DNA of 44,683 nucleotides. It comes from a virus. The translations under genes and the position numbers were made by a program. Below the pieces are notes generated by a model. The model ran no database searches. It was given only the letters and a program-made list of their open reading frames with translations, and was not told the origin of the DNA. This document shows, piece by piece, positions 26,805-34,204 of the stretch (its first letter is position 1; every line of letters starts with the position of its first letter). The stretch lies in the IMG/VR virus record IMGVR_UViG_3300042384_001249, positions 1 through 44,683 of that record; one strand, written 5' to 3'.

Positions 26805-27095
26805 TTGGCAAAGCAGAGGGCAAGGCGGTACGGACTGGAGTTTAACCTCAAGCCGGCCGACATCCCGGTAGGCACCCATTGCCCTGTCCTGGGCATTGAA
26901 TTCAAGAGGGGTATCAATGGCACCCCAATCGACACCTCCCCCACCATCGACCGCGTCGATAACTCCAAAGGTTACATAAAGGGCAATGTGGTGGTGGTTT
27001 GTTACCTGGCTAACCGCATCAAGTCTTCGGCCAACGCCGAGCAGCTAGGCCGGGTGTACAGGTGGCTGAAACGGTTGACCAAAGTCCGGGCCTAG
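26805..27095 (+). CDS. HNH/endonuclease VII-like protein with unclear start
   Basis: The conserved part reads RARRYGLEFNLKPADIPVG, CPVLGIEFKRG, TIDRVDNSKGYIKGNVVVV and YLANRIKSSA, the pattern of small phage HNH-like endonucleases (D-R-x-D and two Asn). In such proteins homology usually begins about 20 residues earlier, and here the open frame does continue upstream (AWIKQYRTDNPARYLLCL) to the TGA at 26721. No ATG, GTG or TTG lies between that TGA and the TTG at 26805. The real product could use a rare start (ATC 26730, ATA 26760, ACG 26724), start at TTG 26805, or be a readthrough fusion with the preceding gene. It may nick or cut DNA during replication or packaging. Confidence 0.6.
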   Translation: MAKQRARRYGLEFNLKPADIPVGTHCPVLGIEFKRGINGTPIDTSPTIDRVDNSKGYIKGNVVVVCYLANRIKSSANAEQLGRVYRWLKRLTKVRA

Positions 27096-27102
27096 ACAAG
27101 AT
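27075..27102 (+). promoter_or_regulatory. Possible lysis-cassette promoter
   Basis: TTGACC (27075-27080), a 16-base spacer and CAAGAT (27097-27102) lie nine bases before the first lysis-cassette ATG at 27112. TTGACC is also the -35 box of the rusA promoter. The call is tentative. Confidence 0.35.
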
Positions 27103-27111
27103 GGTAGGGGT

Positions 27112-27243
27112 ATGATCCTCGCCCTAATCTGTCTCGCTATCGGTCTGGCCTGCGGCTTCGCCGCCGGCGTCAAGAACGCCAACTCATCCAAGGTCGCCAA
27201 GGCCAAGGAAATCGCCGAAATCTTCAAGTCCGATAAGGAGTGA
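27112..27243 (+). CDS. Small single-pass membrane protein in the lysis cassette
   Basis: The 43-residue product (MILALICLAIGLACGFAAG, then VKNANSSKVAKAKEIAEIFK) has one N-terminal membrane helix and a charged amphipathic tail. It precedes the lipoprotein gene, whose ATG overlaps its TGA (TGATG), with an AAGGAG Shine-Dalgarno-like sequence. Candidate roles are a second holin, antiholin or spanin partner. It is too short to place in a family. Confidence 0.6.
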   Translation: MILALICLAIGLACGFAAGVKNANSSKVAKAKEIAEIFKSDKE

Positions 27244-27956
27244 TGTGGCGTCTCCTGCCAGTCGTACTGGTTGCGCTGGCAGGATGCTCATCCAAGCCCG
27301 AAGTAATCCCTGTCCAGCCGCCGGCACCGACAAAGGAGTCTGCGGTCAAGGATCTAGGCAGCGACCTGGACAAGGCCGACCATCGTGTCGGTGCGGCCCT
27401 GGTCGCCATTGAGCGTAATGCCGACAAGCCGAAGGTCGTGGTGGCTGAATCTCGCCTAGCCCAGTCCTACCTACCTCCGCCCCCGGAGAAGGACGTCCAG
27501 TTCGCCCTGGCGCGCGCGACCAAGGGTAGTGAAATCGACTACTCCAAGCAGATGGCCTTCGGTCGCCAGTTGGCGACGGCGGTCAACAAGGCATGGGAGC
27601 GTCTTGAGGCAGACCAAGCCGAGGCGAAGAGAGTCTCCGACCTAAAGGACAAGAAGATCGCCGAGCTGACGGAGAAGATTGAGCAAGGGAAAAAAGACGT
27701 GTGGACCATGGCCGGAGCAGCCCTCGCAGTTATCGGCGGGGTGGTGACTGCCCTAGTAGGTCCGCGTACTGGCATCCCATTGCTCCTGTGCGGGGCGGCC
27801 ATCGGAGCATTCCCCTTCGTGGTGGATAGTCCGTACTTTAATTATATCGCCGGATGTACGCTGGCCGCAGGCTGCGTACTCCTGCTCTACCTGCTGTGGG
27901 ATTACGTCCGCGACAAAGCCAATGAAGACACGCCCAAAGATCAAGGTGGTGTTTAA
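27243..27956 (+). CDS. Lipoprotein with C-terminal membrane segments, spanin-like candidate
   Basis: The 237-residue protein begins with a lipoprotein signal, VVLVALAGC, with the lipobox LAGC at residues 12-15, so Cys15 should be acylated. A Pro-rich stretch follows, then a coiled coil (about 100-152) and three hydrophobic segments at about 155-173, 177-194 and 200-219, ending in a charged tail. A lipid-anchored N-terminus joined by a coiled coil to a C-terminal membrane anchor is the plan of unimolecular spanins, which fuse inner and outer membranes; the usual form has one C-terminal helix, so three would be unusual. The segments might instead belong to a holin-like protein. It requires a diderm host if correct. 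Confidence 0.65.
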   Translation: MWRLLPVVLVALAGCSSKPEVIPVQPPAPTKESAVKDLGSDLDKADHRVGAALVAIERNADKPKVVVAESRLAQSYLPPPPEKDVQFALARATKGSEIDYSKQMAFGRQLATAVNKAWERLEADQAEAKRVSDLKDKKIAELTEKIEQGKKDVWTMAGAALAVIGGVVTALVGPRTGIPLLLCGAAIGAFPFVVDSPYFNYIAGCTLAAGCVLLLYLLWDYVRDKANEDTPKDQGGV

Positions 27957-28188
27957 GGAGCTGGGCGAACATCCGCCCACCAACACCAACTCCACGGACT
28001 TCGGCCAGGCCGACAAGACGACCGGCGAAGTAACCCTGGATCCGCGCCAGCCGGAGTCTGAAATGATGGACAGCGCGGTACACGAATTTCTCCACGTCGC
28101 CTGTCCATGGATGGCTGAAAAGAATGTGGCTACAACCGCGACCATCGTAGCCAACGCCCTGTGGAACATGGGCTATCGACGTAAATGA
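27922..28188 (+). CDS. HExxH mini-metalloprotease-like protein
   Basis: This 88-residue protein carries AVHEFLHVACPWMAEKN, with HEFLH at residues 54-58, the zinc-binding signature of gluzincin/zincin peptidases. A Glu at 66 and a C-terminal helix (ATTATIVANALWNMGY) could provide the third ligand and core. It is far shorter than typical peptidases and has no secretion signal. It overlaps the lipoprotein gene by 35 bases and the holin gene by four (ATGA), so it is tightly embedded in the lysis cassette. The role could be peptide cleavage of a partner protein, or a non-catalytic zinc protein. Confidence 0.65.
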   Translation: MKTRPKIKVVFKELGEHPPTNTNSTDFGQADKTTGEVTLDPRQPESEMMDSAVHEFLHVACPWMAEKNVATTATIVANALWNMGYRRK

Positions 28189-28550
28189 AGCCGCCCGACG
28201 AAGCCCAGTCCGGTGCTGACCTGCTCACGCACCTCAAGCAAGGTGGCTTCACGGCAGCCCTCATCGGTATGGCCGGCATGGTGGCGAAGATCCTCCTTTC
28301 CAACGACGCCGAGATGACAGTCGGCAAGGCAGCCCGCCACGTCCTGGCCGCCGGCATCGTCGCCTGGCTGGTCGGCCAGGGTCTACAGGAAGTCGCCATG
28401 TCGCAGGGTCTGAAGACCGCATGCATCGGCGTAGCCGGCGCCGCCGCTACTCACATCGTGGACTACGCCATCGCCTGGGTTAAGGCGAAAGGGGAGGCGG
28501 AGGTTGCCAAGGTCAAGAAGGGAGGCAGCCGTGGTAAAAGGAAAAAGTAA
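28185..28550 (+). CDS. Holin
   Basis: The 121-residue protein has a soluble start (about 1-22), membrane helices at about 25-40 (FTAALIGMAGMVAKILL), 50-66 (AARHVLAAGIVAWLVGQG) and 75-95 (GLKTACIGVAGAAATHIVDYAI), and a strongly basic tail (KVKKGGSRGKRKK). Three helices and a basic end are typical of holins, which time inner-membrane permeabilisation. Its TAA overlaps the next gene. The lysozyme-like protein is not next to it but near 37284. Confidence 0.75.
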   Translation: MKPPDEAQSGADLLTHLKQGGFTAALIGMAGMVAKILLSNDAEMTVGKAARHVLAAGIVAWLVGQGLQEVAMSQGLKTACIGVAGAAATHIVDYAIAWVKAKGEAEVAKVKKGGSRGKRKK

Positions 28551-28845
28551 GGGCATGCCCACGCTGGAGGTTGCCCTCGTCGGCACGCTGTTCATCGCCG
28601 ACGCCGTGTGTGTGCGGTTGTGGATGATCATGGAGGATATCCGACTTGCACTTACAGATCCGGGAGCGATGGCTATCATCGTCACCGAGGATTCAATCAA
28701 GAGTGACAGCGCGCGAGTAGAGAACCAACTCAACACGGCGCGATCTGCGTTTGAAGATACGGAGAGAGCGACGGCGGTATTCAGCGTGTGCCTCGCACTC
28801 ATCACGTTGGCCCTGCTGATCCGCATGTTTAGGGTCAAAAAGTAG
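28531..28845 (+). CDS. Two-TM protein of the lysis cassette
   Basis: About 104 residues, starting at GTG 28531, which has a GGAGG five bases upstream; an alternative is ATG 28555 (MPTLEVALVG). Helix 1 is LEVALVGTLFIADAVCVRLW, helix 2 FSVCLALITLALLIRMF near the end, and between them a charged, probably coiled stretch (SIKSDSARVENQLNTARSAF). The spacing of two membrane helices around a helical middle could fit an antiholin or spanin component. It overlaps the holin gene by 20 bases. No family is recognised. Confidence 0.55.
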   Translation: MVKGKSKGMPTLEVALVGTLFIADAVCVRLWMIMEDIRLALTDPGAMAIIVTEDSIKSDSARVENQLNTARSAFEDTERATAVFSVCLALITLALLIRMFRVKK

Positions 28846-28932
28846 GGTACCAGAAAAAGCATAGTAAAAACAAAGTCGTGATTGACGACCCTACACCCAG
28901 TAGGCACAACCCTATCCATCGGACCCAACACC
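28846..28932 (+). promoter_or_regulatory. Promoter/operator region before the Cro-like gene
   Basis: GTAGGGT (28842-28848) and ACCCTAC (28888-28894) form a 7-bp inverted repeat. TTGACG (28882-28887), a 17-base spacer and CACAAC (28905-28910) would give a transcript whose short leader contains CCCAACACC right before the GTG at 28933. An ATAGTAA at 28860-28866 recalls the -10 region before 7033. The region probably separates lysis from replication transcription. Confidence 0.35.
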
Positions 28933-29220
28933 GTGGACATCAAACTCGACATTAAAAAGCTGGTCGCCTACTTCGGCGGTCGCATCAATCTCTGGCGCAA
29001 ACTCAATGCCGCCGGCTACGCCCTCTCGATCAAGACCATCGAGAAGTGGTCGGAACGAGACAGCCTCCCGGCCCACCGCATCGTCCAACTTATGGACCTT
29101 GCCAAGAAGGACGGACGTGTCCTTGATCTTAACTCTTTCCTGCTTAACTCCGCACCCAACGCCGAGAAGAAGCTTTCCCCCAACACCGATGAAAAACAAA
29201 AAGTCCGCAGCAGCCGTTAA
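28933..29220 (+). CDS. Cro/CI-like DNA-binding regulator
   Basis: The 95-residue protein carries an HTH: INLWRKLNAAGYALSIKTIE then KWSERDSLPAHRIVQLMDLA, like Cro/CI family regulators. The GTG at 28933 was chosen because the bases before it are CCCAACACC, the same leader found before ATGs in the replication block. It lies first in the replication transcription unit and overlaps the next gene by 32 bases. It could repress its own promoter or the virion promoters, where palindromes lie (for instance 1256-1275). Confidence 0.65.
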   Translation: MDIKLDIKKLVAYFGGRINLWRKLNAAGYALSIKTIEKWSERDSLPAHRIVQLMDLAKKDGRVLDLNSFLLNSAPNAEKKLSPNTDEKQKVRSSR

Positions 29221-29635
29221 GGCTCTCACGGAGATGGACGTCGCGGAACTCCGCGACGCCGCCTCCATCCAGAACAACATCGTCGATGCCGCCAAGGCTC
29301 GACTCGCCGACATCCAGTCGGAACTGACCACCCGGTTCGCCGACGTGATCAAGTCCGCCTTGGAAGACGAAGGCAAGACCCACGGCCAGCACACCTTTGA
29401 GTCCGAGGGCGTCAAGCTCACGTCCGAGGTTCGCGCTACCGTCAAGTGGGACAGCACCAAGCTGGAAACCGTCGCCCGGTCCCTGCCTTACGACCAGGTC
29501 CAGCGTATGTTCAAGATCGAATTCTCCGTGCCGGAGAAGACGTTCCAGACTGTCACCGACAACAACCTCAAGGATAAGCTCCTCGACGCCCGCACCGTCA
29601 AGTACAGCGAACCCAAGTTCACCTTCGTTTCCTAA
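29189..29635 (+). CDS. Recombination-block protein upstream of the Sak4-like gene
   Basis: The 148-residue protein starts at the ATG 29189 after CCCCCAACACCG. It is helical from about 10 to 55 (VDAAKARLADIQSELTTRFA), then mixed (SEGVKLTSEVRATVKWDSTK), and ends YSEPKFTFVS. The helical start followed by a beta-rich end recalls other small phage proteins associated with annealing and exonuclease systems, but I do not recognise the family. It is followed after 14 bases by the Sak4-like ATPase. Confidence 0.6.
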   Translation: MKNKKSAAAVKALTEMDVAELRDAASIQNNIVDAAKARLADIQSELTTRFADVIKSALEDEGKTHGQHTFESEGVKLTSEVRATVKWDSTKLETVARSLPYDQVQRMFKIEFSVPEKTFQTVTDNNLKDKLLDARTVKYSEPKFTFVS

Positions 29636-29649
29636 TCTCCCCCAACACC

Positions 29650-30522
29650 ATGATCAAAATCATCAAAGCAGACGACCGCTTGAAGGCGGTTCCCAAGATC
29701 AACATCGCCCTGTTCGGCCCCGCCGGCGTGGGCAAGACCACGCAGGCCCGCACCCTCGACCCGAAGACCACCCTCTTCGTGGACTTGGAAGCCGGCACCC
29801 TCGCGATCCAAGACTGGCCGGCAGACGTCATCGACGTCCGCGATGTCGCCCAGACCTTCGGAAAGTATCCGTGGGAAATCGCCCGCGCCCTCGCCCTGTA
29901 CGTCGGCGGCCACGATCCCAGCGACGCTACCGGTCCGTACTCCAAGCCGGTGCATGAGGCTGTCTCGGCCGCCTTCGCCAACATCGACCTCGCCAAGTAC
30001 GACACGATCTTCATCGACTCCATCACGGTCGCCGGTCGTGAGTGCTTCAAGTGGGCCAAGGTCCAGCCGGAGACGTTTAACCGTGACGGCAAGCCGGACA
30101 CTCGCGGTGCTTATGGTCTGCTCGGCCAGGAGATGATCCGCTGGCTGACCCACCTACAGCACAGCAACAAGTCCATCATCCTGTCGGGCATCCTCGACCA
30201 AGAGATCGACGACCTCAAGCGTGTGTCTTGGAATCCCCAGATCGAAGGCTCCAAGACCGGCCGCGAACTGCCGGGTATCTTCGACCAGGTGATCACCCTC
30301 CAGAACTTCAAGAACGAGGACGGCTCGATGTACCGTGCCTTCTGCTGCCAGCAGCAGAATCCGTGGGGCTATCCCGCCAAGGACCGCTCCGGTCGCCTCG
30401 ACATTCTTGAAGCTCCCGATCTCGGTGCGCTCATCAAGAAGATCCGTTCCGGCAAGCGTGTGGACACCAACCTCGTCCGCACCATCCCCGCCCCTTCCAC
30501 CCCCAATAACAACACCAAGTAA
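29650..30522 (+). CDS. Sak4-like RecA-fold ATPase (single-strand annealing)
   Basis: The 290-residue protein is an AAA/RecA-like P-loop ATPase: ALFGPAGVGKTTQARTLD (Walker A about residues 24-32), LFVDLEAGTLAIQDWP, and the Walker B TIFIDSITVAGRECF (about 118-130). ILSGILDQEIDDLKRVSWNP and GSKTGRELPGIFDQVITLQ are late conserved stretches of AAA_24/Sak4 proteins. Such proteins work with an SSB to anneal strands during recombination-dependent phage replication. The adjacent gene encodes an SSB-like protein, which supports this. The start follows CCCAACACC. Confidence 0.8.
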   Translation: MIKIIKADDRLKAVPKINIALFGPAGVGKTTQARTLDPKTTLFVDLEAGTLAIQDWPADVIDVRDVAQTFGKYPWEIARALALYVGGHDPSDATGPYSKPVHEAVSAAFANIDLAKYDTIFIDSITVAGRECFKWAKVQPETFNRDGKPDTRGAYGLLGQEMIRWLTHLQHSNKSIILSGILDQEIDDLKRVSWNPQIEGSKTGRELPGIFDQVITLQNFKNEDGSMYRAFCCQQQNPWGYPAKDRSGRLDILEAPDLGALIKKIRSGKRVDTNLVRTIPAPSTPNNNTK

Positions 30523-30531
30523 TACACAGAT

Positions 30532-31125
30532 ATGAGCATGTTCTCCCCCACCTCCGGCGCCGGTTCGGCCCCGGAACTCATCCCCAACGGCACCATCGCG
30601 TGGGCGTTGGTCACCGTCGGCGGTGCCAAGCAGTCGAAGACCAGCGGCGGCACCTACTACCCGGTGACGCTCACGATCATCGGCGGTGAGTACGAAGGCC
30701 GCAAGGTCTTCGACATGATCCCCGACGTGCAGGACGATCGCAACGGCGAGAAGTGGCGCAAGATGGGCATCACGTCCATCACCCGCATCTTCGAGTCCAG
30801 CGGTCACTTCAAGCCCTCCGACCCCAAGTCCTACGAGGCGTTCACCGGCAAGGATACTCTCATGATCATGAACTTCATGGACGGCCAGCGTGTCGCCATC
30901 AAGGTCAAGGTCGAGAAGAACACCGACCCGGCCTACGCCGACAAGAACAAGGTCGGCGAATGGCTGTCGCCCAACCCCGCTTCCGGCGGCTACCGCGACT
31001 TCCAGAAGCTGATCGCCGGCCAGTCCGGCGTCGTCGAACAGGCTCGCTCTGCGGCCTTCTCCGCGCCGGCTCCGTCCGCCGCTCCGGGTTGGGTGAAGAC
31101 TCCGTCTTCGTCCAATCCGTTCTAA
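30532..31125 (+). CDS. Single-stranded DNA-binding protein, phage type
   Basis: The 197-residue protein has an OB-fold-like beta pattern: GTIAWALVTVGGAKQSKTSG, YYPVTLTIIGGEYEGRKVF, then MIMNFMDGQRVAIKVKVEKN, followed by a flexible Ala/Pro-rich tail ending SSSNPF. A flexible tail ending with Asn/Asp-Pro-Phe is usual for SSB proteins that recruit partners. Its position directly after the Sak4-like gene fits phage annealing modules. It would coat unwound single strands. Confidence 0.7.
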   Translation: MSMFSPTSGAGSAPELIPNGTIAWALVTVGGAKQSKTSGGTYYPVTLTIIGGEYEGRKVFDMIPDVQDDRNGEKWRKMGITSITRIFESSGHFKPSDPKSYEAFTGKDTLMIMNFMDGQRVAIKVKVEKNTDPAYADKNKVGEWLSPNPASGGYRDFQKLIAGQSGVVEQARSAAFSAPAPSAAPGWVKTPSSSNPF

Positions 31126-31141
31126 TCGGATCCCATCCAGG

Positions 31142-31201
31142 CGTCCCTTGATTAAGTTGCTGACAAATCTGAATAACATGTCAGCATCTTATCAAGGGAC
31201 G
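31142..31201 (+). terminator. Long imperfect inverted repeat after the SSB-like gene
   Basis: A 24-base left arm (31142-31165) pairs with a 23-base right arm (31179-31201) with only one bulge and one mismatch, around a 13-base loop. T-rich sequence follows (31202-31219, TTTGTCCTTTTGCTC). It is A/T-richer than its surroundings. It could be a strong terminator, an RNA-processing site or an initiation hairpin. It lies 16 bases after the SSB-like stop. Confidence 0.6.
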
Positions 31202-31449
31202 TTTGTCCTTTTGCTCTTTAAAACACAGGGTGAGAGTGGGACGACAACCCGGCCGTCGGTCCGGACACTTACGTCTACGCTCGCAGCGGTGACGCAGATG
31301 TTGGGTTTGCCTCTCCCGCCGCCCCCCTCTTTCCGCTCTAGCGGGAAACTACAACGGCTCCCTCCTCTGCCGAAAGGTACGAGGGAGTCTTCCCTTTCGA
31401 CCGATCGGCCCTCTCGACGATGGTTTCTCTCGGTCGGTTTTCTTTCCCG
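31202..31449 (+). other. Structured leader before the helicase gene, possible attenuator
   Basis: This 248-base gap contains no credible gene. After a T-rich stretch the RNA can fold into at least three local hairpins: TTTCCGC/GCGGGAAA near 31330-31348; CTCCCTC (31358-31364) with GAGGGAG (31381-31387), enclosing a small GCC-GAAA-GGT stem; and CGACCGA (31398-31404) with TCGGTCG (31430-31436) followed by GTTTTCTTT, then the ATG 13 bases on. A hairpin with a T-run directly before a start codon suggests an attenuator controlling the helicase, but the base pairing is by eye only. Confidence 0.45.
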
Positions 31450-33105
31450 ATGAAGCTCCGACCCAGGCAGGTGGACTTCGTTCACAAGGTTAACTACGCC
31501 CTCAAAGAAAAGGGCAACACGCTCGGCGTCGCCCCTACTGGCGCCGGCAAGACTGTCATGCTGTCAGCCGCCATCAAGGCTTTCGGCAAGGGCAAGACCA
31601 TCGTCCTCCAGCATCGAGACGAACTGGTCGCCCAGAACCGGGCGACATTCCGGCGGATCGACGCCGAGTCTCCGACCGATATCTACGCCGCCGACCGCAA
31701 GCGTTGGTCCGAAGGCGTCACCTTCGCGATGGTCCAGACCCTAGCAAGGGAAGAGAACCTTGCGACCATGCCACCTGTGGACCTGCTCGTCATCGACGAG
31801 GCCCACCACGTCGCCGCAGACTCCTACCTCCGGGTGATCGACCGGGCCAAGGAGCTTAACCCACAGCTCCGGGTGTTCGGCGTAACCGCCACCCCCCAGC
31901 GTGCCGACAAGAAAGCCCTCGCCGCAGTATTCTCCAACGTCGCCGACGTCATCTCCATCAAAGAGCTGATCGAGGCCGGCAATCTAGTACGCCCTCGCGT
32001 CTTCGTCATCGACTGCGGACTGCGGTCCGAACTGGCCGGCGTCAAAAGAACCGTGGCCGACTTCGACATGGCAGAGGTCGAAGCGATCATGGACAAGTCA
32101 GCCGTCACCGAGCGGGTGATCGCCGAGTGGCGTGACAAGGCCGGCACCCGGAAGACCATCGCCTTCTGCTCCACAGTCGAGCATGCGGAGCATGTGACCC
32201 AAGCCTTCTGCGACGCCGGCATCAAGGCCGACATCGTCCACGGCAACCTGTCCGACGGCGACCGACGTCGCGCCCTCATCGACTTTGAGAAGGACCGCAC
32301 CCAGGTGCTGGTCAACGTGGCCGTACTGACCGAGGGCTACGATTGCCAGACTGTGTCGTGCGTCCTGCTCCTCCGCCCCTGCTCATTCAAGTCCACCATG
32401 ATCCAGATGATCGGCCGTGGCCTTCGCAAGGTGGACCCGGAGAAACACCCCGGAGCCATCAAGTCAGACTGCGTCGTCCTAGACTTCGGATACTCGATCC
32501 TAACCCACGGCGGACTGGATACGGACGTCGTGCTGGAGCCTGTCAAGGGTACCGCCAGGACCAAGGTATGCCCATCATGCAAGATGGAGGTACCCCTAGG
32601 GGTGGCCGTATGCCCGGCATGCGAGCATATCTTCGACGGCGTCGAGCGTCGCCAGAAGGAAGCCGAGGAACGTGGCGACCTAATCAATTTCACCCTCACC
32701 GAGGTGGAGATCCTTGAGATGTCCCCCTTCCGGTGGGAGTCTTTCTGGGACGGCATGGTGACGATCGCCTCGGCCATGACCGCATGGGCATGCGTACTCC
32801 AGCACGACGGCAAGCAGTACGCTATCGGCGGACGCGACGGCCAGACCGGTGCCACCCTCATCTCCGTGACCGACGACCGGCTCCAGGCCGTAGCCTCGGC
32901 CGACGACTACCTCCGCGAACATGGCGACAAGGACGCCGCCCGGAAGAGCAAGCGTTGGCTGACCGAACCTCCGTCCGACAAGCAGCTTATCCAGCTTGGG
33001 CTTGATGTATTCTCCGCCGCCGGCATGACCAAGTACCGGGCGACCTGTGCTTTGACATGGAAGTGGCGCGAGCGTTTTATTAAAGCCAAAGTACTTTCGA
33101 TTTAA
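31450..33105 (+). CDS. DEAH-box superfamily 2 helicase with zinc-binding insert
   Basis: The 551-residue protein has Walker A VAPTGAGKTV (about 27-36), DEAH box VIDEAHHVAADS (about 114-125), motif III VTATPQRADKKAL (about 145), and late helicase motifs EGYDCQTVSCVLLLRPC and QMIGRGLRKVD. A C4-type zinc ribbon CPSCKMEVPLGVAVCPAC lies near 373-391. It resembles phage RecQ/type III-like helicases that work in recombination-dependent replication. The ATG at 31450 was preferred to an upstream ATG at 31420 because the latter lies inside the leader hairpin region. Confidence 0.8.
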   Translation: MKLRPRQVDFVHKVNYALKEKGNTLGVAPTGAGKTVMLSAAIKAFGKGKTIVLQHRDELVAQNRATFRRIDAESPTDIYAADRKRWSEGVTFAMVQTLAREENLATMPPVDLLVIDEAHHVAADSYLRVIDRAKELNPQLRVFGVTATPQRADKKALAAVFSNVADVISIKELIEAGNLVRPRVFVIDCGLRSELAGVKRTVADFDMAEVEAIMDKSAVTERVIAEWRDKAGTRKTIAFCSTVEHAEHVTQAFCDAGIKADIVHGNLSDGDRRRALIDFEKDRTQVLVNVAVLTEGYDCQTVSCVLLLRPCSFKSTMIQMIGRGLRKVDPEKHPGAIKSDCVVLDFGYSILTHGGLDTDVVLEPVKGTARTKVCPSCKMEVPLGVAVCPACEHIFDGVERRQKEAEERGDLINFTLTEVEILEMSPFRWESFWDGMVTIASAMTAWACVLQHDGKQYAIGGRDGQTGATLISVTDDRLQAVASADDYLREHGDKDAARKSKRWLTEPPSDKQLIQLGLDVFSAAGMTKYRATCALTWKWRERFIKAKVLSI

Positions 33106-33115
33106 TCCCAACAAC

Positions 33116-33895
33116 ATGTTCAAACCAGAATCCAAACCATGCGAGATCGCCGAGGGCGTGAAAGCCCAGATCGACGCAGGCATCAAGAAGAAGCGAGGCG
33201 AACAGGTCGCACGCCAGTACCTCGGAGCGTCACGCATCGGCGACGAATGCGAGCGTCGTCTGGCGTACGAATTCCACATGACGCCCAAGGACGAAGGTGC
33301 CGAATTCAAGGCCAACACCCTCCGGATCTTCGACATGGGGCATGACGGCGAAGAGCGTGTCGCCGAGTATCTCAAGCTGGCCGGCTTCGACCTAGTCACC
33401 CACCAGCCCGACGGCAAGCAGTTCGGAATCTCCGACGCCGGCGACAAGTTCAAGGGACATCTCGACGGCATCATCCAAGACGGACCTGCTCTGGCCGGCA
33501 TGTTCTACCCATGCCTGTGGGAAAGCAAAGCCCTCGGCGACAAGAGCTGGAGTGACGTCGAGAAGAAGGGTCTGAAGGATTCCAAGCCTGTGTACTACGC
33601 CCAGGTCCAGATCTACATGGCGTACAAGGATCTTCTGTCGTGCCTGTTCACGGCCATCAACCGCGACACCGGCGAGATGTACGTCGAGATCGTACCCTTC
33701 AACGCACGCGACGCCCAGACATACATCGACCGCGCCGTCCGCATCGTGAAGACCGACAACCCGGATCAGCTTGGCCGCATCGGTCGAGGCGTCGATGACT
33801 TCAAGTGCAAGTGGTGCGACTACAAGAAGCGTTGCCACGGCGTCGTCGAACAGGTCGTCGCCCCGGTCGAACAGCCCAAAGGATGGGCTTGGTAA
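33116..33895 (+). CDS. Cas4/RecB-like PD-(D/E)XK exonuclease
   Basis: The 259-residue protein contains the PD-(D/E)XK core: GHLDGIIQDG with the catalytic Asp (about residue 116), then LWESKALGDKSW with the Glu-x-Lys (about 136-138). An N-terminal Cys (ECERR, about 46) and a C-terminal cluster CKWCDYKKRC (about 231-240) match the four cysteines that bind an iron-sulphur cluster in Cas4 and AddB-type nucleases. It should resect ends or process recombination intermediates together with the Sak4-like and SSB-like proteins. The start follows CCCAACA. Confidence 0.75.
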   Translation: MFKPESKPCEIAEGVKAQIDAGIKKKRGEQVARQYLGASRIGDECERRLAYEFHMTPKDEGAEFKANTLRIFDMGHDGEERVAEYLKLAGFDLVTHQPDGKQFGISDAGDKFKGHLDGIIQDGPALAGMFYPCLWESKALGDKSWSDVEKKGLKDSKPVYYAQVQIYMAYKDLLSCLFTAINRDTGEMYVEIVPFNARDAQTYIDRAVRIVKTDNPDQLGRIGRGVDDFKCKWCDYKKRCHGVVEQVVAPVEQPKGWAW

Positions 33896-33904
33896 TTTCC
33901 CAAC

Positions 33905-34204
33905 ATGCGTATCCATAAAACCGAGAAGAGTCATCTCAAGAAGATGGCTAAAGAAAACCGCAAGACCCTCACCGACCGGCTCGATTGGCTTGACGAAGCG
34001 ACGCTCACGGCGGACGGCTTCGACGCCGCGATCATCGGGCTGACCGAGGAGTCGCCTGTCCGGGTCGTCTACGACCATGACATCTGCGTCCGCGTGCTGA
34101 TGGCCGACGGCATGTCCGAAGAGGACGCCATCGAACACATGTCTTTCAACGTGACCGGTAGCCACGTCGGCGAACAGACGCCCATCTTCATTTACCCCCT
34201 GTGA
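33905..34204 (+). CDS. Conserved small phage protein, unknown
   Basis: The 99-residue protein carries GFDAAIIGLTEESPVRVVYD, then MADGMSEEDAIEHMSFNVTG and GEQTPIFIYPL. This arrangement is seen in many small phage proteins of unknown role that sit in replication modules, where a GMSEEDA-type helix is followed by a YxxNVxG-like strand. The start is TTTCCCAACATG, a clean example of the CCCAAC leader abutting the ATG. Its stop overlaps the next gene's GTG by four bases. Confidence 0.65.
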   Translation: MRIHKTEKSHLKKMAKENRKTLTDRLDWLDEATLTADGFDAAIIGLTEESPVRVVYDHDICVRVLMADGMSEEDAIEHMSFNVTGSHVGEQTPIFIYPL

